A DNA stretch of 64,000 nucleotides from Torymus aiolomorphi. Lineage: Eukaryota > Arthropoda > Insecta > Hymenoptera > Torymidae. The position numbers and the translations under genes were made by a program. The DNA is taken from assembly GCA_036365515.1 (NCBI GenBank), contig CM070877.1, positions 70,926,022 to 70,990,021 of the forward strand, written 5' to 3'. Below are positions 22,723 through 34,164 of the stretch, piece after piece (the first letter of the stretch is position 1; every line of letters starts with the position of its first letter). The notes under the pieces are model-generated. The model did no database searches. It was given only the letters and a program-made list of their open reading frames with translations, and was not told the DNA's origin.

Positions 22723-23995
22723 TACACGGTGACCCATTTTAATCGCCGCACCCGGATTTCTCGGAACCTAAGCCAGATAGAGAAAAATGGTTCAGACAAA
22801 AGTTATAGGGGACAAAGGGGGCCACATAATGGCGCTAACTTCTTTGACCTTGAACTTGACCTTTGAGGTTATTTCAAGGTCAAAGTGGTTTTTTCATATG
22901 GAAACACCTAGTTTTGACCCCGGATTCAGAAAGAGCGCGAAATTTTACGTTTCAAATCATATTGAGAAATTTTTTCCAAGGTCATTTCAAGGTCAAATCT
23001 AGGTCAAACTCAGAAAAGTCCGTTTAAAATCCTTTTCTTCCATGAACCACAGGCTAAGCTGGTTCAAATTGATCGTAGGCTTAATAGAGGAACCCACACA
23101 CCCAAAACTTACACATCTTAGTAAACAAAACTCAAACTCGCACATCCTAACCCCATACACTTCATGCCCTCACATGCTGAACTGTTACATCCCGGTCCTA
23201 CAACCATACCCCACACCCCCCAGGCCCACACATCCCTACTCCACGCATGCTAATCAAGCACCCCGAACAGTGAGAGGCAAGGGGACTCACTTTAATTAAG
23301 CACCCCAAAGGAAACAATCCTTACTACGTCCACGTCGTTGTTTCTGGGTACCGCAAAAAGTAAGGTTAATACATTTATAACAGAAGCTTCAACGATCTTA
23401 AAGTTTCCGTTAAAAAATCATTTTGCCCTTGAGAAAAATTTTTCAGGGTTCAGGATGTGTGGGTTTGGGGTGTATGGGATTAGCATGCGTGGGGTAGGGA
23501 TGTGCGGGACGGGGGTGTGGGGTATGGGTGTGGGACCGGGGTGTAACAGTTCAGCGTGTGAGGGCATGAAGTGTATGGGGTTAGGATGTGCGAGTTTGAG
23601 TTTTGTTTACTAGGATGTGTAAGTTTTGAGTTCCTCTATTAAGTCTACGATCAATTTGAACCAGCTTAGCCTGTGGTTCATGGAAAAAAACGATTTTAAA
23701 CGGACTTTTCTGGGTTTGACATAGATTTGACCTTGAAATGACCTTGGAAAAAATTTCTCAATATAATTTTGACCGTAAAATTTCCCGCTCTTGCCGAATC
23801 CGGGGTCAAAACTAGGTGTTTCCGTATGAAAAAACCACTTTGACCTTGAAATAACCTCAAAAGTCAAGTTCAAGGTCAAAGACGTTAGCGCCATTATGTG
23901 GCTCCCTTTGTCCCCTATAACTTTTGTCTGAACCATTTTTCTCTATCTGGCTTAGGTTCCGAGAAATCCGGGTGCGGCGATTAAAATGGGTCACC

Positions 23996-24000
<5 letters not shown>
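22723..24000. mobile_element. Foldback element with about 550-600-bp arms
   Basis: 22725-23998 begins CACGGTGACCCATTTTAATC and ends with its reverse complement, flanked by TA on both sides. The arms are near-identical inverted repeats; the unpaired centre is about 23260-23440. TA flanks suggest mobilisation by a Tc1/mariner-type transposase. Open frames across the arms carry no known domain. Each arm holds about six AGGTCA-type hexamers. Confidence 0.8.
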
Positions 24001-24051
<51 letters not shown>

Positions 24052-24061
24052 TATATATATA
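24001..24061. repeat. (TA)n microsatellite
   Basis: About 30 TA units with one break, between the foldback element and the mariner copy. Confidence 0.95.
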
Positions 24062-24717
24062 TACGAGGGTCATTTGATAAGTACCTAGCCTACAAATGAA
24101 AACACCAAAATTTTACAAAAAATAAAATTTATTTTTCAATGTAGTCTCCTTTTAGTTGAATACACTTGGTCCAGCGGTGTTCCAATTTTTTTAACCCCGT
24201 TGAAAAAAATGTTTTCTCTTGGTTTGCAAAATAGGCCTCCGTGGCGGCGATTATTTCATTATTGGAGTGGAATCTCTTCCCGGCGAGCGAATTTTTTAGG
24301 TTCGGAAACAAAAAAAAGTCGCACGGAGCTAAATCTGGAGAATACGGTGGATGGGGCAGCAGTTCGTAGCGTAATTCGACTAATTTAGCCGTGGCGAGTG
24401 CAGAAGTGTGAGCCGGTGCATTATCGGGGTGGAAAAGCACTTTCTTTTTAGACTAATGGGGCCGTTTTTCTTCTAACACGGCGTCAAATCGGCTCAATAG
24501 TTCGGCGTAGTACTGTCCTGTGACCGTTTTGCCTTTCTCCAGATAGTCAATAAAAATCACACCTTGAGAATCCCAGAAAACAGTGGCCATCACCTTTCCG
24601 GCCGACGGGACCGTCTTCGCCTTCTTCGGAGCAGGTTCACCGGGTAAGGTCCACTGTTTTGACTGCTCCTTGGTCTCTGGAGTGGTGAGGCTAGGTACTT
24701 GTCAAATGACCCTCGTA
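24062..24717 (-). mobile_element. Internally deleted mariner element
   Basis: TIRs CGAGGGTCATTTGATAAGTA (24064) and the complement at 24715 (CTTGTCAAATGACCCTCG), flanked by TA. Only 652 bp remain of the usual about 1.3 kb, and only the C-terminal half of the transposase is left. Confidence 0.9.
24129..24695 (-). pseudogene. Mariner transposase, C-terminal half
   Basis: Reads from about 24690 downwards: KVMATVFWDSQGVIFIDYL (first catalytic Asp), then an in-frame TAG near 24450 (RPH-stop), VLFHPDNAPAHTS (second Asp) and PYSPDLAPCDFFLFP (third Asp), ending KGDYIEK at 24129. This is the DD34D layout of mariner. The N-terminal helix-turn-helix DNA-binding half is deleted. Confidence 0.88.
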
Positions 24718-24740
24718 TATATATATATACATATATATAT

Positions 24741-25540
24741 ATATGCCCGAATCCATTTCAAATCAGGTGGACCGCGTATGCCTATGTCACCGATCATTTT
24801 GGAATTAAAGTATTCATGTTCTTCTCCAAAAATTATTTGACCCGTATATTTTTATTTTTTTGTTGCATCACAATTTCATGCGTTCAGCAATGGTAAAAAA
24901 TTCCGAGAAAAACCTTACTTAGAAAAAAATGTTTTCAATGTAATTTTCAAACCGCTACTGCTTCACCGGTTTTTTAAGCTTTTTAGCGTGTAACACATAA
25001 TTTCACTAAGGTTTGAGCCCTCTTTCACGTTCTTTATGTTATTTAAAAAATAAAAATAAAAAACGCACGAGTTATGTACTTTTTACTGAAAAATGCACTT
25101 TTTAGAAAAGTGCATTTTTCTCAAAAACGCCATTTTTTTTTGCTCAATTTTTTTTTTGTCCTGATAGAGGACCTAAATACCTATCTAGACGTATTTGTGA
25201 AATTCCCGACCCGTGCCCAGGAATAGCGATCATTAATGAGTTAATACACAAACAAATTTTTCACGCTTAACCCTTACATATAGTCAATGGTATAACGGTC
25301 AATATAAAGGTTTTTATCTTTGTGCGTAAGCAATATACAAGTACACATAGTATCTGTTGTATTTTTTATTTTTGTCTTTTAGATTTTTTATTTTTATAAC
25401 TACCTTTGTTTTTAGTAGTTAAGTAATACATATATGTAAATGAGCGTAAGTAATACATATATGTCCACGTATGAGTTTATGTACTTATACATAGGTCCGC
25501 TAGATGGCTATCGTTAGATGAACTTAATGAACTATATTTA
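24741..25540. mobile_element. Element D: rearranged remnant related to element A
   Basis: 24745 onward (GCCCGAATCCATTTCAAATC) matches the element A arm at roughly 80 percent for about 580 bp and again abuts ATAT. 25360-25420 matches the reverse complement of the element A C-terminal coding end (the Lys-rich tail). 25440-25520 then resembles element A's inner left-arm and promoter region, in plus orientation. The parts are thus inverted relative to each other. No usable transposase remains. Confidence 0.7.
25497..25508 (+). promoter_or_regulatory. CTCF-like motif in element D
   Basis: CCGCTAGATGGC, preceded by TACTTATACATAGGT much as in element A. Confidence 0.45.
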
Positions 25541-25826
25541 TTTTATTATACTTTCTTATTCCACTTTTTTCATTTTGACTATTTACCCTTTTTTTTATAT
25601 GAAATTTATTCATTGTAACCTATAATATGATCCATATTGCATGTACATAAAAGCACATGCACAAGTTTCACAAGGTAATTAGTCATGAAATTTAATAATA
25701 ATAACATCCCGTGCCACAAATGCACATTATTTCTTTCATTCCCACTATTTGCAACAGTTGTCGAACTTTTTCACATATAATAATGTTTAAACCATTATCA
25801 AATAATCAGAAGTGCCTGTTGAAAAT
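25541..25826. other. AT-rich DNA, nothing recognised
   Basis: No ORF, repeat or structured element that I can support. Confidence 0.4.
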
Positions 25827-25827
25827 A

Positions 25828-25985
25828 TCCACGCGAATTTCCACGTGGATAATCCACGTGGATTCTGGGAAATCTACCCGATTTGATAAATGCACATGTA
25901 TTTTAAAAAATCCACATGGATCCCAAAAGCTGCACATCCCAACAATCCACATGGATTCCATCCATGTGCCAACAAATCCACGTAC
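25828..25985. repeat. Irregular repeats of palindromic ATCCACGTGGAT
   Basis: Six or seven full or partial copies of AATCCACRTGGATT with variable spacing. The centre CACGTG is an E-box. Confidence 0.6.
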
Positions 25986-26335
25986 CGGTTACTGACCCTT
26001 CATTACTTCCACTTATTTTTAACGTATAACATGTGAGCTAGTAATATAAGAGTTTACTTACCCCTACTGAAAAATCCGTACGTGAGAACTTACGTCAAAA
26101 TCTCACCTGACCAAAGTCTTCTAAGTTTTTACGATACTTCGGAAAAAAGTATTCTGAATAACTCTAATATTATATTTAATTTGAAGAAAGGAAAAACGAT
26201 GGTCAACGAGTCTCGTACACGCGCTATTCGATGCCGATTCGCAATAGCAAAATCACACGAGGCCGGCACCAGGCGCGCCCACGTATACTCGATATTAGCA
26301 GCTATCAAGAACAGTCATGCCCCTATAGCACTGAA
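25986..26335. other. No supported gene
   Basis: An 86-codon open frame (26082-26342) crosses this stretch but shows no recognisable motif. 26200-26330 is more GC-rich than its surroundings. Confidence 0.35.
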
Positions 26336-28190
26336 TATTTGAGGAATATTCCCTCAATATTCATTTGCCATTTTCGCAATTTTCGCTAATATTTCCTCAA
26401 CGTTAATAAACATGAAAGAAACCCTTAGGGAATATTCCTGCAAACCTTGATGACCGTTTTTCCATTCCATTTCTAAAATGATCAGGTAGGCTACCTATTA
26501 TTGTAATATTGCAGCAATATTTGTACAAGATTAATTAATACTAGACGAATATATAATTAAGTTTTACCAATATTTCCTCGATTAAACAGTATTGCAGCAA
26601 TATTCACACAATATTTATCAACGTAACAGAAATGTTAAATATATATTAAATTGTCTGCAACTTTTCCTTCCGATTTAGCAATATTGCAGCAATGTTTGTA
26701 CAAGATTTATCAGTACGACAGGAATGTTAACATCATACTAAATTTTCCGCAATTTTTCAACCCGATTTAGCAATGTTGCCGCAATGTTTGCGCAAGATTT
26801 ATCAATAATAGAGAAATATTAAATGGATATTTAATTTTCATCGATTTTTCCTTTCGATTGAGCAATACTGCAGCAATATTCGCACAATATTTATCAACGT
26901 AAAATTAAAATTAATAATCATAATTTTTCGAAAAAATTAATATTCGTAATTTTTTTCGAATTATTAAATACATATTAAATTGTGTGCAATTTTTCCTTCC
27001 GATTTAGCAATATTGCAAAAATGTTTGCACAAGATTTATCAATACAACAGGAATGTTAAACACATAATTAAATATTCTGCAATTTTTTACTCGATTTAGC
27101 AATGTTTGCACAAAATATATCAATACTAGAGGAATGTTAAACATATTGAATTGTCTGCAATTTTTCCTTTCGTTTCAGCAATATTGCAGCAATGATGGTA
27201 CAAGATTTATCAATACAAGAAGAATGTTAAAGACATATTGAATTTTCTGCAATTTTTCCACCCGATTTAGCAATATTGTCGCAATGTTTGTATAAGATTT
27301 AACAACAATAGGGAAATATTAAATGCATATTGAATTGTCTGCAATTTTTCCTTCCGATTTGGCAATATTGCAGCAATGTTTGCACAAGTTTTATCAATAC
27401 GAAAGGAATATTAAATATACATTAAATTGTCTGCTATTTATCCTTTCGATTTAGCAATATTGCAGGCATGTTTGCACAAGATATATCAATACGAGAGGAA
27501 TGTTAAACGCATATTGAATTGTCCGCAATTTTTCCTTTTGTTTCAGCAATATTGCAGCAATGTTTGTACAAGATTTATCAATACGAGAGGAATGTTAAAG
27601 ACATATTTAATTGTCTGCAATTTTTCCTTTCGATTTAGCAATATTACAGCAATGTTTGCACAAGATATATGAATACGAGAGGAATGTTAAATGCATATTG
27701 AATTGTCTGCCATTTTTCCTTTCGATTTATCAATATTGCAGCAATATTGGCACAAGATTTTTGCTTATGATTTAGTAATATTACATTAATTTTTTTTATA
27801 AGCAATTTTCGATTTTGCAATATTGCAGTAATATTTGTACACGGTTTTTGTTTACGATCTAGTAATATTGAAGCAATTTTCGTAATAGACTTATGAATTG
27901 AAAAGGAATGTTAAATACATATTAAATTTTATGCAATTTTTCCTTTCAATTTAGCGATATTGCAGCAATATTTGTACAAGACTTATCAGTGGGAGAGGAA
28001 TGTTTAATACGTAATTCAATTTTATGCAATATTTCCTTTCAAGTTAGCAATATTGCAGCTATATATGTACAAGACTTATCAATGGGAGAAGAATGTTAAA
28101 TACATATTATATTTTCTTCAATTTTTCATTTCTATTTAGCAATATTGTAGGAATGTTTGCAGAAGATTTATCAATAGGATAAAAATGTCG
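26336..28190. repeat. About 90-bp minisatellite with core AATATTGCAGCAATATT
   Basis: Roughly 18 diverged tandem units, each with a palindrome-like core (GCAATATTGCAGCAATGTTT), then ACAAGATTTATCAATA, a GGAATGTTAAA block and CTGCAATTTTTCCTTTCGAT. Frames through it do not encode a plausible protein. The left edge (26336-26450) has related GAATATTCCC palindromes. Confidence 0.85.
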
Positions 28191-28197
28191 TACACAT

Positions 28198-29467
28198 TGT
28201 CACGGCATGTCGTACCGACGTCGATAATTAGTAAGTGCGTGGTAGCGAACGCTAGAGGGCGCGTCGATGCAGTATTGGAGCTGCATCGACGAGACGAGGA
28301 GCGGGCCGGCGCGAGAGAGCCTGGCTTCCATCTTGTTGTTACCGCTCGTGAGAGATACACGCGTGCGAGTTCGCGGATTTTGTTATCGCGAATTTCGCGA
28401 GTGACAATGTGTTTTGTCACTCGTTCAACCTCAGTAAAGAAGTAGTGTGCTTTACTGAGGCCATTTACTCTGCCGGAAAAGTGTGACTTCACGTACTTAC
28501 GTGGGAAGTACGTGAAGTATACCGAGACTGTACGGCAGGCTGATTCTACCTGCCGTACTGTGAATAAAAGTGACTTCCGCGAGCAGAAAAGCCGATCGTC
28601 TGGCGTTGCTAATACGCGTAACCGCTCGTCCAGGCTCGTCGTACCTGGACATCGGCTTCGAATAGGCGTTCTCGTGCGGTGAGAGCAAGTGCGAGGAGAG
28701 AGTGTAGGAATCGGGTTCGCACTTCATCAAGGTTAAACGCGAGGTCAAACCACCGGCTTTTTCAAAGCCGGTGAGTGCGCACAACAGGTGCGCACACGTG
28801 TAAACCCGCCATCTACCCTCTCTCTTACACTTATATGTGTGTGCGTCGCGCGGCGATCGCGACCGCTCTCACACTTCGTCGCTTTACTCGGTGAGCGCGC
28901 GCGTAGAGTACCGCACACGCGGGGCGTATTATACCTCACGTGCGCGGCGTAAATTACCGTGAGCGTGACGTCAGTCTCCGAGGCAGCTGATGTCAGAGGT
29001 AACGTGCTGGCGCACCGTTTAGATAGGAAATACGCAAACCTAGATTCATTTCTTTTATATTTCTGATCCATTATTACACCACAACTTCTTTTATTTAATA
29101 AACAATAGTCTTTTATTATTAACATTTAACCTCTCGAGTTATTATTTCGCGACCTAGTCATTCCCCGTTCCCCGCCGCCTCCGCGGTCGTTACGTAAGAG
29201 AAAACGTATCGTTTCATCTGAGCAGCCGGCACACGAACCAGTGAACGAGAGGAGAGTTCGAGTCACTGGTGAGAAACAAAGCGCAAGTCTTTGACTTGCG
29301 TGTTGCACGGTAAGTAACCAGATTAGGTGAATATTGCACGACGTTGTAGCGTCCGTTGCATAATTTGGCTATTACATCGCCGGGAGTTGAACCGGGAGAG
29401 ATATGGATTTGAACCGCTAAGGTACACAGGTGAAACGTGCCTTAGCCCGAAAATCCACCCCGTGACA
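28198..29467 (+). repeat. 5' LTR of a gypsy-like element (1.27 kb)
   Basis: Begins TGTCACGG and ends CCGTGACA, a perfect inverted terminal pair, and is followed two bases later by a typical primer-binding sequence (TGGCGCCC). It is inserted at the end of the 90-bp minisatellite. No matching 3' LTR is present before the tandem array, so the element is truncated. The LTR is GC-rich compared with its surroundings. Confidence 0.75.
28248..28263 (+). promoter_or_regulatory. CTCF-like motif in the LTR
   Basis: AACGCTAGAGGGCGCG matches the AGRKGGCRS half of the CTCF consensus exactly and the left half in part. It lies 50 bp inside the LTR. Confidence 0.4.
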
Positions 29468-29469
29468 AC

Positions 29470-29487
29470 TGGCGCCCTAAACGTGTG
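29470..29487 (+). promoter_or_regulatory. tRNA primer-binding site
   Basis: TGGCGCCCTAAACGTG follows the LTR end after AC. TGGCGCC is the start of the primer site in many Ty3/gypsy elements. The tRNA is not identified. Confidence 0.6.
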
Positions 29488-30616
29488 TGTGCTTGGGAAT
29501 ATCGCGAAATTTTGACTTCGAAGGAGCAAAGTTCGCATCCCAAAAATTTCTTTTTGCGTTTTTCCGATTATTTTTTAGATATTTAGTTAGGAAGTGACTA
29601 AAGTACAACAACCAACCTACAGCAAACCCTCTGGGGGTAGAAGTTCGAAGATTTTTGAGAAAAATCAAGATAAATTGCTGTAGGCTACAAAGTTGCTATT
29701 TTTTTTTATAGATTATCGTGTCAAATAGTCAGATATGGTGCGCCTAGGCGAAATTAAATTGCGAGCGAAACTTTTGTTTGTTTAAACAATAATTATAATT
29801 TGTTTAAACAATAATAAAAATTTGTGAGGAGAAGCATCAGGGGATTGAACACTCGACTAAATTTGTAATGAGCGTTTAATCGATACCAGTTGCTAGCCTA
29901 GTGAAGGCTAGTATAGACAATACCCTCAGGGGATTCGAACCAGAGACAAAGAATCGAAGTGAGGGGTAGATTCGAACCCGCGGTGACCTGGCTGGAGTTT
30001 AATTTTTTTTACAGAGTAAAAATTTTAAAATAGCTGAAAAACAGCGACAAACCAGTAATTCGTGCAAAATCGGGATCGAAGCACCAATTACTGGCAAATT
30101 AAGAGAAAAACCAGCCAGTGCGTTTTGAAGTCGAGCAACGGGTATCAACCCTTCTGCAACTCGAGGTGCAATTCAGAGCGTGTAGGTTAGGTAGACAAAA
30201 CGATCCCCTTTAGAAAACGCATACAGGAGCACGCTCTGAATCACCAACACGCGCGTAAAAGAAATGGCGAGCGACAACCAAGGTAGCAGTGGTACAGAGG
30301 AAGAATGTGTACGTGTACCAGAAAATGTACGAGCCTCATACAAAAAGAGAAAATTTTGAGGCAACCTTTATAAAAGGTAGAGCTCTCTTCCCAGGTGCCG
30401 CTGGTAAGCAGGGCTCAACCGCTGCTTAAGAGCCACGGTAGAGCCTGGGAGGGGGGGACTCACCAAGGCAAGTTGAAACCTTGGTGATGTGATGTGCGGC
30501 ACCAGAAAGAGAGAATACGTCGCAATAATTGATGAAGAGGACGACGAAGAAAGAAGAGAGAACCAGAAGACTGAAAGTCACTGCTAAGCAAGGAACGAGA
30601 TGAAGAGAATTCTGCG
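29488..30616 (+). other. Leader of the gypsy-like element
   Basis: No ORF is supported. The stretch contains repeated segments such as GGGGATTGAACACTCGA (about 29840) and GGGGATTCGAACCAGAG (about 29937) that resemble complements of tRNA T-arms, and a purine-rich run near 30450. Confidence 0.45.
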
Positions 30617-31010
30617 GTGACGACGAAGAAGAGAGTGATGATGATTTTCGGAAGACAAAGAAGACAAACGAGGCCGCCACGTCTGAGAAGAGAAAACGGC
30701 GTGAGCATTGACAGTTCGAAGTACCATAGCAGTCGAAGTGAAAGCTCCATGAAATTGTTTGAAGGAGAAACAAAGACCTCATTACGAGGGCAAGGAAGAC
30801 CGTCGACAAGGTCAAGGACAGCTATAAGGTCGAGTACCTCAAAGAGCAAGGACGACCGACGAGAAAGGTCAAGGATAGCCCTGAGAACTCATTGGAGGAC
30901 CTTGAAGAGCAAGGACGACCGTCGACAAGGTCAAAGACAACCCTCAGGTCTCATTCGCTGCTATGGCTGTGGCGAGATAGGCTACTGAGAAGCCGAGAGA
31001 GCCACAGCCT
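30617..31010 (+). pseudogene. Decayed gag with zinc knuckle
   Basis: A 123-codon frame rich in Arg, Ser and Lys with an internal repeat (SKDDRRERSR, SKDDRRQGQR) ends in CYGCGEIGY and a TGA where a CCHC knuckle should continue (CxxCxxxxHxxxxC; Tyr replaces His). The start is not certain; the protein is only the C-terminal end of gag. It follows an LTR, primer site and leader in the right order. Confidence 0.55.
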
Positions 31011-31688
31011 GTCGTCGCTGAAGAATAGACATTGAGACATACCGTTTAACCAAAGAAGCTCAGGTCAAGTGACGAGCAGGACAGGTCAACGGTAGATTCC
31101 AGCGACGGCACGTAACATACTTCGGAGTCGAAAAACATCGTACCGCCGTTATCGTTCGACGAGTGGTGGAAAGAGAGGTAGGAAAATCCACCAAGCCGTC
31201 GACGAAGAGAGTATAATATCCTCGGAGGGATAGGACCCCTCGACCGGAAGCCGAATGCCTCTGGGCCAGCTCAGGCGATCCTCTCACGTGGCATCGCTGG
31301 CCAACTAATTTTGCCCAAAATTAAGCCGCGATGATAGGTCATTTCCCGGGCGGTCACACCAGTGACTGATAAAAGTGACTAGAGGTTTCGTCAAGTGCTG
31401 TAAATGCCTCGAAGCTTAGCTCCGCATCCGCTTTGTGCCGCCAGGCATACCGTTCCCGATTTGTTTGTCGAATCGACGGTAACGATGCCTGGTTTGCAGT
31501 GCGTTTAACTCCAGGTAACGTAAGCGATGACCTTAGAAGCGACCTAGCTAAGTCTAGCATACCCTAGGGGAAGGCCACTCCGCAATGCCCTGACTCACAC
31601 CAGCCGGGCGTGATAAACGCAATGGGTAGCTCAATAGGTCGTTTCACCTGTCCAGCACTATGGCTACGGAAATTCGATTCCGAGTTTC
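31011..31688 (+). pseudogene. Unrecognisable downstream remnant of the gypsy-like element
   Basis: Moderately GC-rich DNA in all frames broken. Composition matches the preceding gag, so it is probably decayed pol, but no motif can be named. It ends abruptly at the tandem array. Confidence 0.35.
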
Positions 31689-32096
31689 GGAATAGGTGCT
31701 TCCGTGAAAAGCAATGCCAGACGAGAAAGTTTACGGAAAGTATCGGACAATTATATATTGACGTCCCAAGATTTATACAAATGAGCAACTGAGTATTTCA
31801 AAAATATTGAGTGCTTTTTTTCATCAAAAGACGATTACTTAAAGGCTACAGAAAAACTACAAAACAGGCTAGCCTCAGCTAAGACAATACCTGGAACTCA
31901 ATTGTTTCATGGTATTAAATTATTAAATGATGCCAAAAAGTTAGAACTTAAAAGATTTTCAGCGTCAGAAGATTCTCAATTATATCCGCCGATCAAAAAA
32001 GAAAAAGTACTTAAAACTCAAACAAAGAAAGAAGCGGATGTCGCAAAAAGGACAATTCTTATAAAATCAAAAAAATGTAAAAAAATTAGAATTTAA
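31689..32096 (+). pseudogene. Element C transposase, partial unit 0
   Basis: Starts within the motif that reads GIGASVKSNARR in other units and runs to the normal C-terminus (KKCKKIRI). TGA replaces Trp in the YKW position near 31786. It is the most diverged copy, for example Val for Ala/Pro changes near 31762. Confidence 0.75.
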
Positions 32097-32199
32097 AGGA
32101 AAAGATCTATAAGGTTATTTTAAATTTCTGTTTCACTGCTTTCAGTGCGTTCATGGATATTTTTATGTTTAATATATTATGTTTTTCAAAATTTGTTAT

Positions 32200-32834
32200 T
32201 GCGAAACGCGTTCTTCCAGACGAAAACTCGAGTTGAATATTGAAAGCCATTTCTCTCAAAGTATATCATGTTTTTTTCAAAATAAGCTACACCATTGGAA
32301 AATACAACTCTTAAGCTTCAAAACCCTGTCTGGGAGAAGTTGGAGAAATAAAGGGTTTAAAAGTAACAACATGAAAAAGACAGCGCCAAGGGTCCGCGCG
32401 AGCCCTCGCGCCCGTGCATACGGCACGTTTAAGTGCACGCTCTATTCAATTCGCTAATAATCGTGTACCAAGTCTCTGAAAAAAGATCTAAGGACATATA
32501 TCGATAGATTTTTTCCTGCTCTTTCCAATGATGCTATTATTTTTATTCCGAAATGCTTCCTTCTAGTTGAAAATTCCATTTGAATGTTTAAACTCTATTT
32601 TTTCAATAAAATATCAGTCTTTTCTTCAAAATGAATTATATTCTTCAAAAGTACAAATCTTAAACAATAAAATATTATATTTTTAAGTTGAAACATGAAA
32701 AGTTCAAAAATAGTAAGATCAAAAAGACAGCGGCTGCCCGAACTTTTTATGCTATGCTCAAGGGCGGATTAATACACGCGATGTGCTATTTCGCCCTTTC
32801 TTTTTTGTAAATATGAAATGTTTTGTAACTTACA
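32200..32834 (+). repeat. Element C arm, non-coding part of unit 1
   Basis: From GCGAAACGCGTTCTTCC to the transposase start codon. The reverse complement of most of it appears at 40225-40890, so this is the left TIR of the ancestral element. A GC-rich island (GGTCCGCGCGAGCC, 32390-32440) sits in AT-rich DNA. Small open frames here (84-92 codons) are repeated in each unit but show no domain. Confidence 0.75.
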
Positions 32835-33396
32835 ATGCCAATGCGTGGACATAATTTTGTGGATCTTGTTGTAACAGTTATTTATTTTACTGATGGAGCT
32901 GCGCAACATTTTAAAAATAAACGCAATTTCCAAAATCTTCTTCATCGTTATGATGATTTTGCTGTTGATGCTGAGTGGCATTTTCATGCAACAGCCCACG
33001 GAAAAAATGCATGTGATGGAATAGGTGCTTCCGTGAAAAGCAATGCCAGACGAGAAAGTTTACGGAAAGTATCCGACAATTATATATTGACGCCCCAAGA
33101 TTTATACAAATAGGCAACTGAGTATTTCAAAAATATTGAGTGCTTCTCTTCATCAAAAGACGATTACTTAAAGGCTACAGAAAAGCTACAAAACAGGCTA
33201 GCCGCAGCTAAGGCAATACCTGGAACTCAATTGTTTCATGGTATTAAATTATTAAATGATGCCAAAAAGTTAGAACTTAAAAGATTTTCAGCGTTAGAAG
33301 ATTCTCAATTATATCCGCCGATCAAAAAAGAAAAAGTACTTAAAACTCAAACAAAGAAAGAAGCGGATGTCGCAAAAAGGACAATTCTTATAAAAT
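32835..33396 (+). pseudogene. Element C transposase fragment, unit 1
   Basis: Reads MPMRGHNFVDL, then TDGAAQHFKN, WHFHATAHGKNACDGIGASV (second and third candidate Asp). TAG replaces Trp after 92 codons (33111-33113), and a TAA occurs near 33394. The first catalytic Asp region (DFAENW in element B) is absent, so even an intact version would lack the full triad. Confidence 0.75.
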
Positions 33397-34164
33397 AAAA
33401 AAAATGGAAAAAAATTAGAATTTAAAGGAAAAGATCTATAAGGTTATTTTAAATTTCTGTTTCACTGCTTTCAGTGCGTTCATGGATATTTTTATGTTTA
33501 ATATATTATGTTTTTCAAAATTTGTTATTGCGAAACGCGTTCTTCCAGACGAAAACTCGAGTTGAATATTGAAAGCCATTTCTCTCAAAGTATATCATGT
33601 TTTTTTCAAAATAAGCTACACCATTGGAAAATACAACTCTTAAGCTTCAAAACCCTGTCTGGGAGAAGTTGGAGAAATAAAGGGTTTAAAAGTAACAACA
33701 TGAAAAAGACAGCGCCAAGGGTCCGCGCGAGCCCCTCGCGCCCGTGCATACGGCACGTTTAAGTGCACGCTCTATTCAATTCGCTAATAATCGTGTACCA
33801 AGTCTCTGAAAAAAGATCTAAGGACATATATCGATAGATTTTTTCCTGCTCTTTCCAATGATGCTATTATTTTTATTCCGAAATGCTTCCTTCTAGTTGA
33901 AAATTCCATTTGAATGTTTAAACTCTATTTTTTCAATAAAATATCAGTCTTTTCTTCAAAATGAATTATATTCTTCAAAAGTACAAATCTTAAACAATAA
34001 AATATTATATTTTTAAGTTGAAACATGAAAAGTTCAAAAATAGTAAGATCAAAAAGACAGCGGCTGCCCGAACTTTTTATGCTATGCTCAAGGGCGGATT
34101 AATACACGCGATGTGCTATTTCGCCCTTTCTTTTTTGTAAATATGAAATGTTTTGTAACTTACA

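Noticed and set aside
22787..23936. Matching MVQTKVIGDKG frames in both halves of the foldback element
   Set aside because: The two frames are mirror copies of the same arm. They have no known domain, differ by frame-neutral and non-neutral changes alike, and are better explained as repeat DNA.
26336..28190. Possible CRISPR array
   Set aside because: Units are contiguous and diverged with no unique spacers, and the context is eukaryotic.
29385..30000. Genuine tRNA gene
   Set aside because: T-arm-like words occur, but I could not find matching acceptor, D and anticodon stems.
30426..30849. Two overlapping 129-codon minus-strand frames
   Set aside because: Both are antisense to the purine-rich gag region, with no recognisable content.
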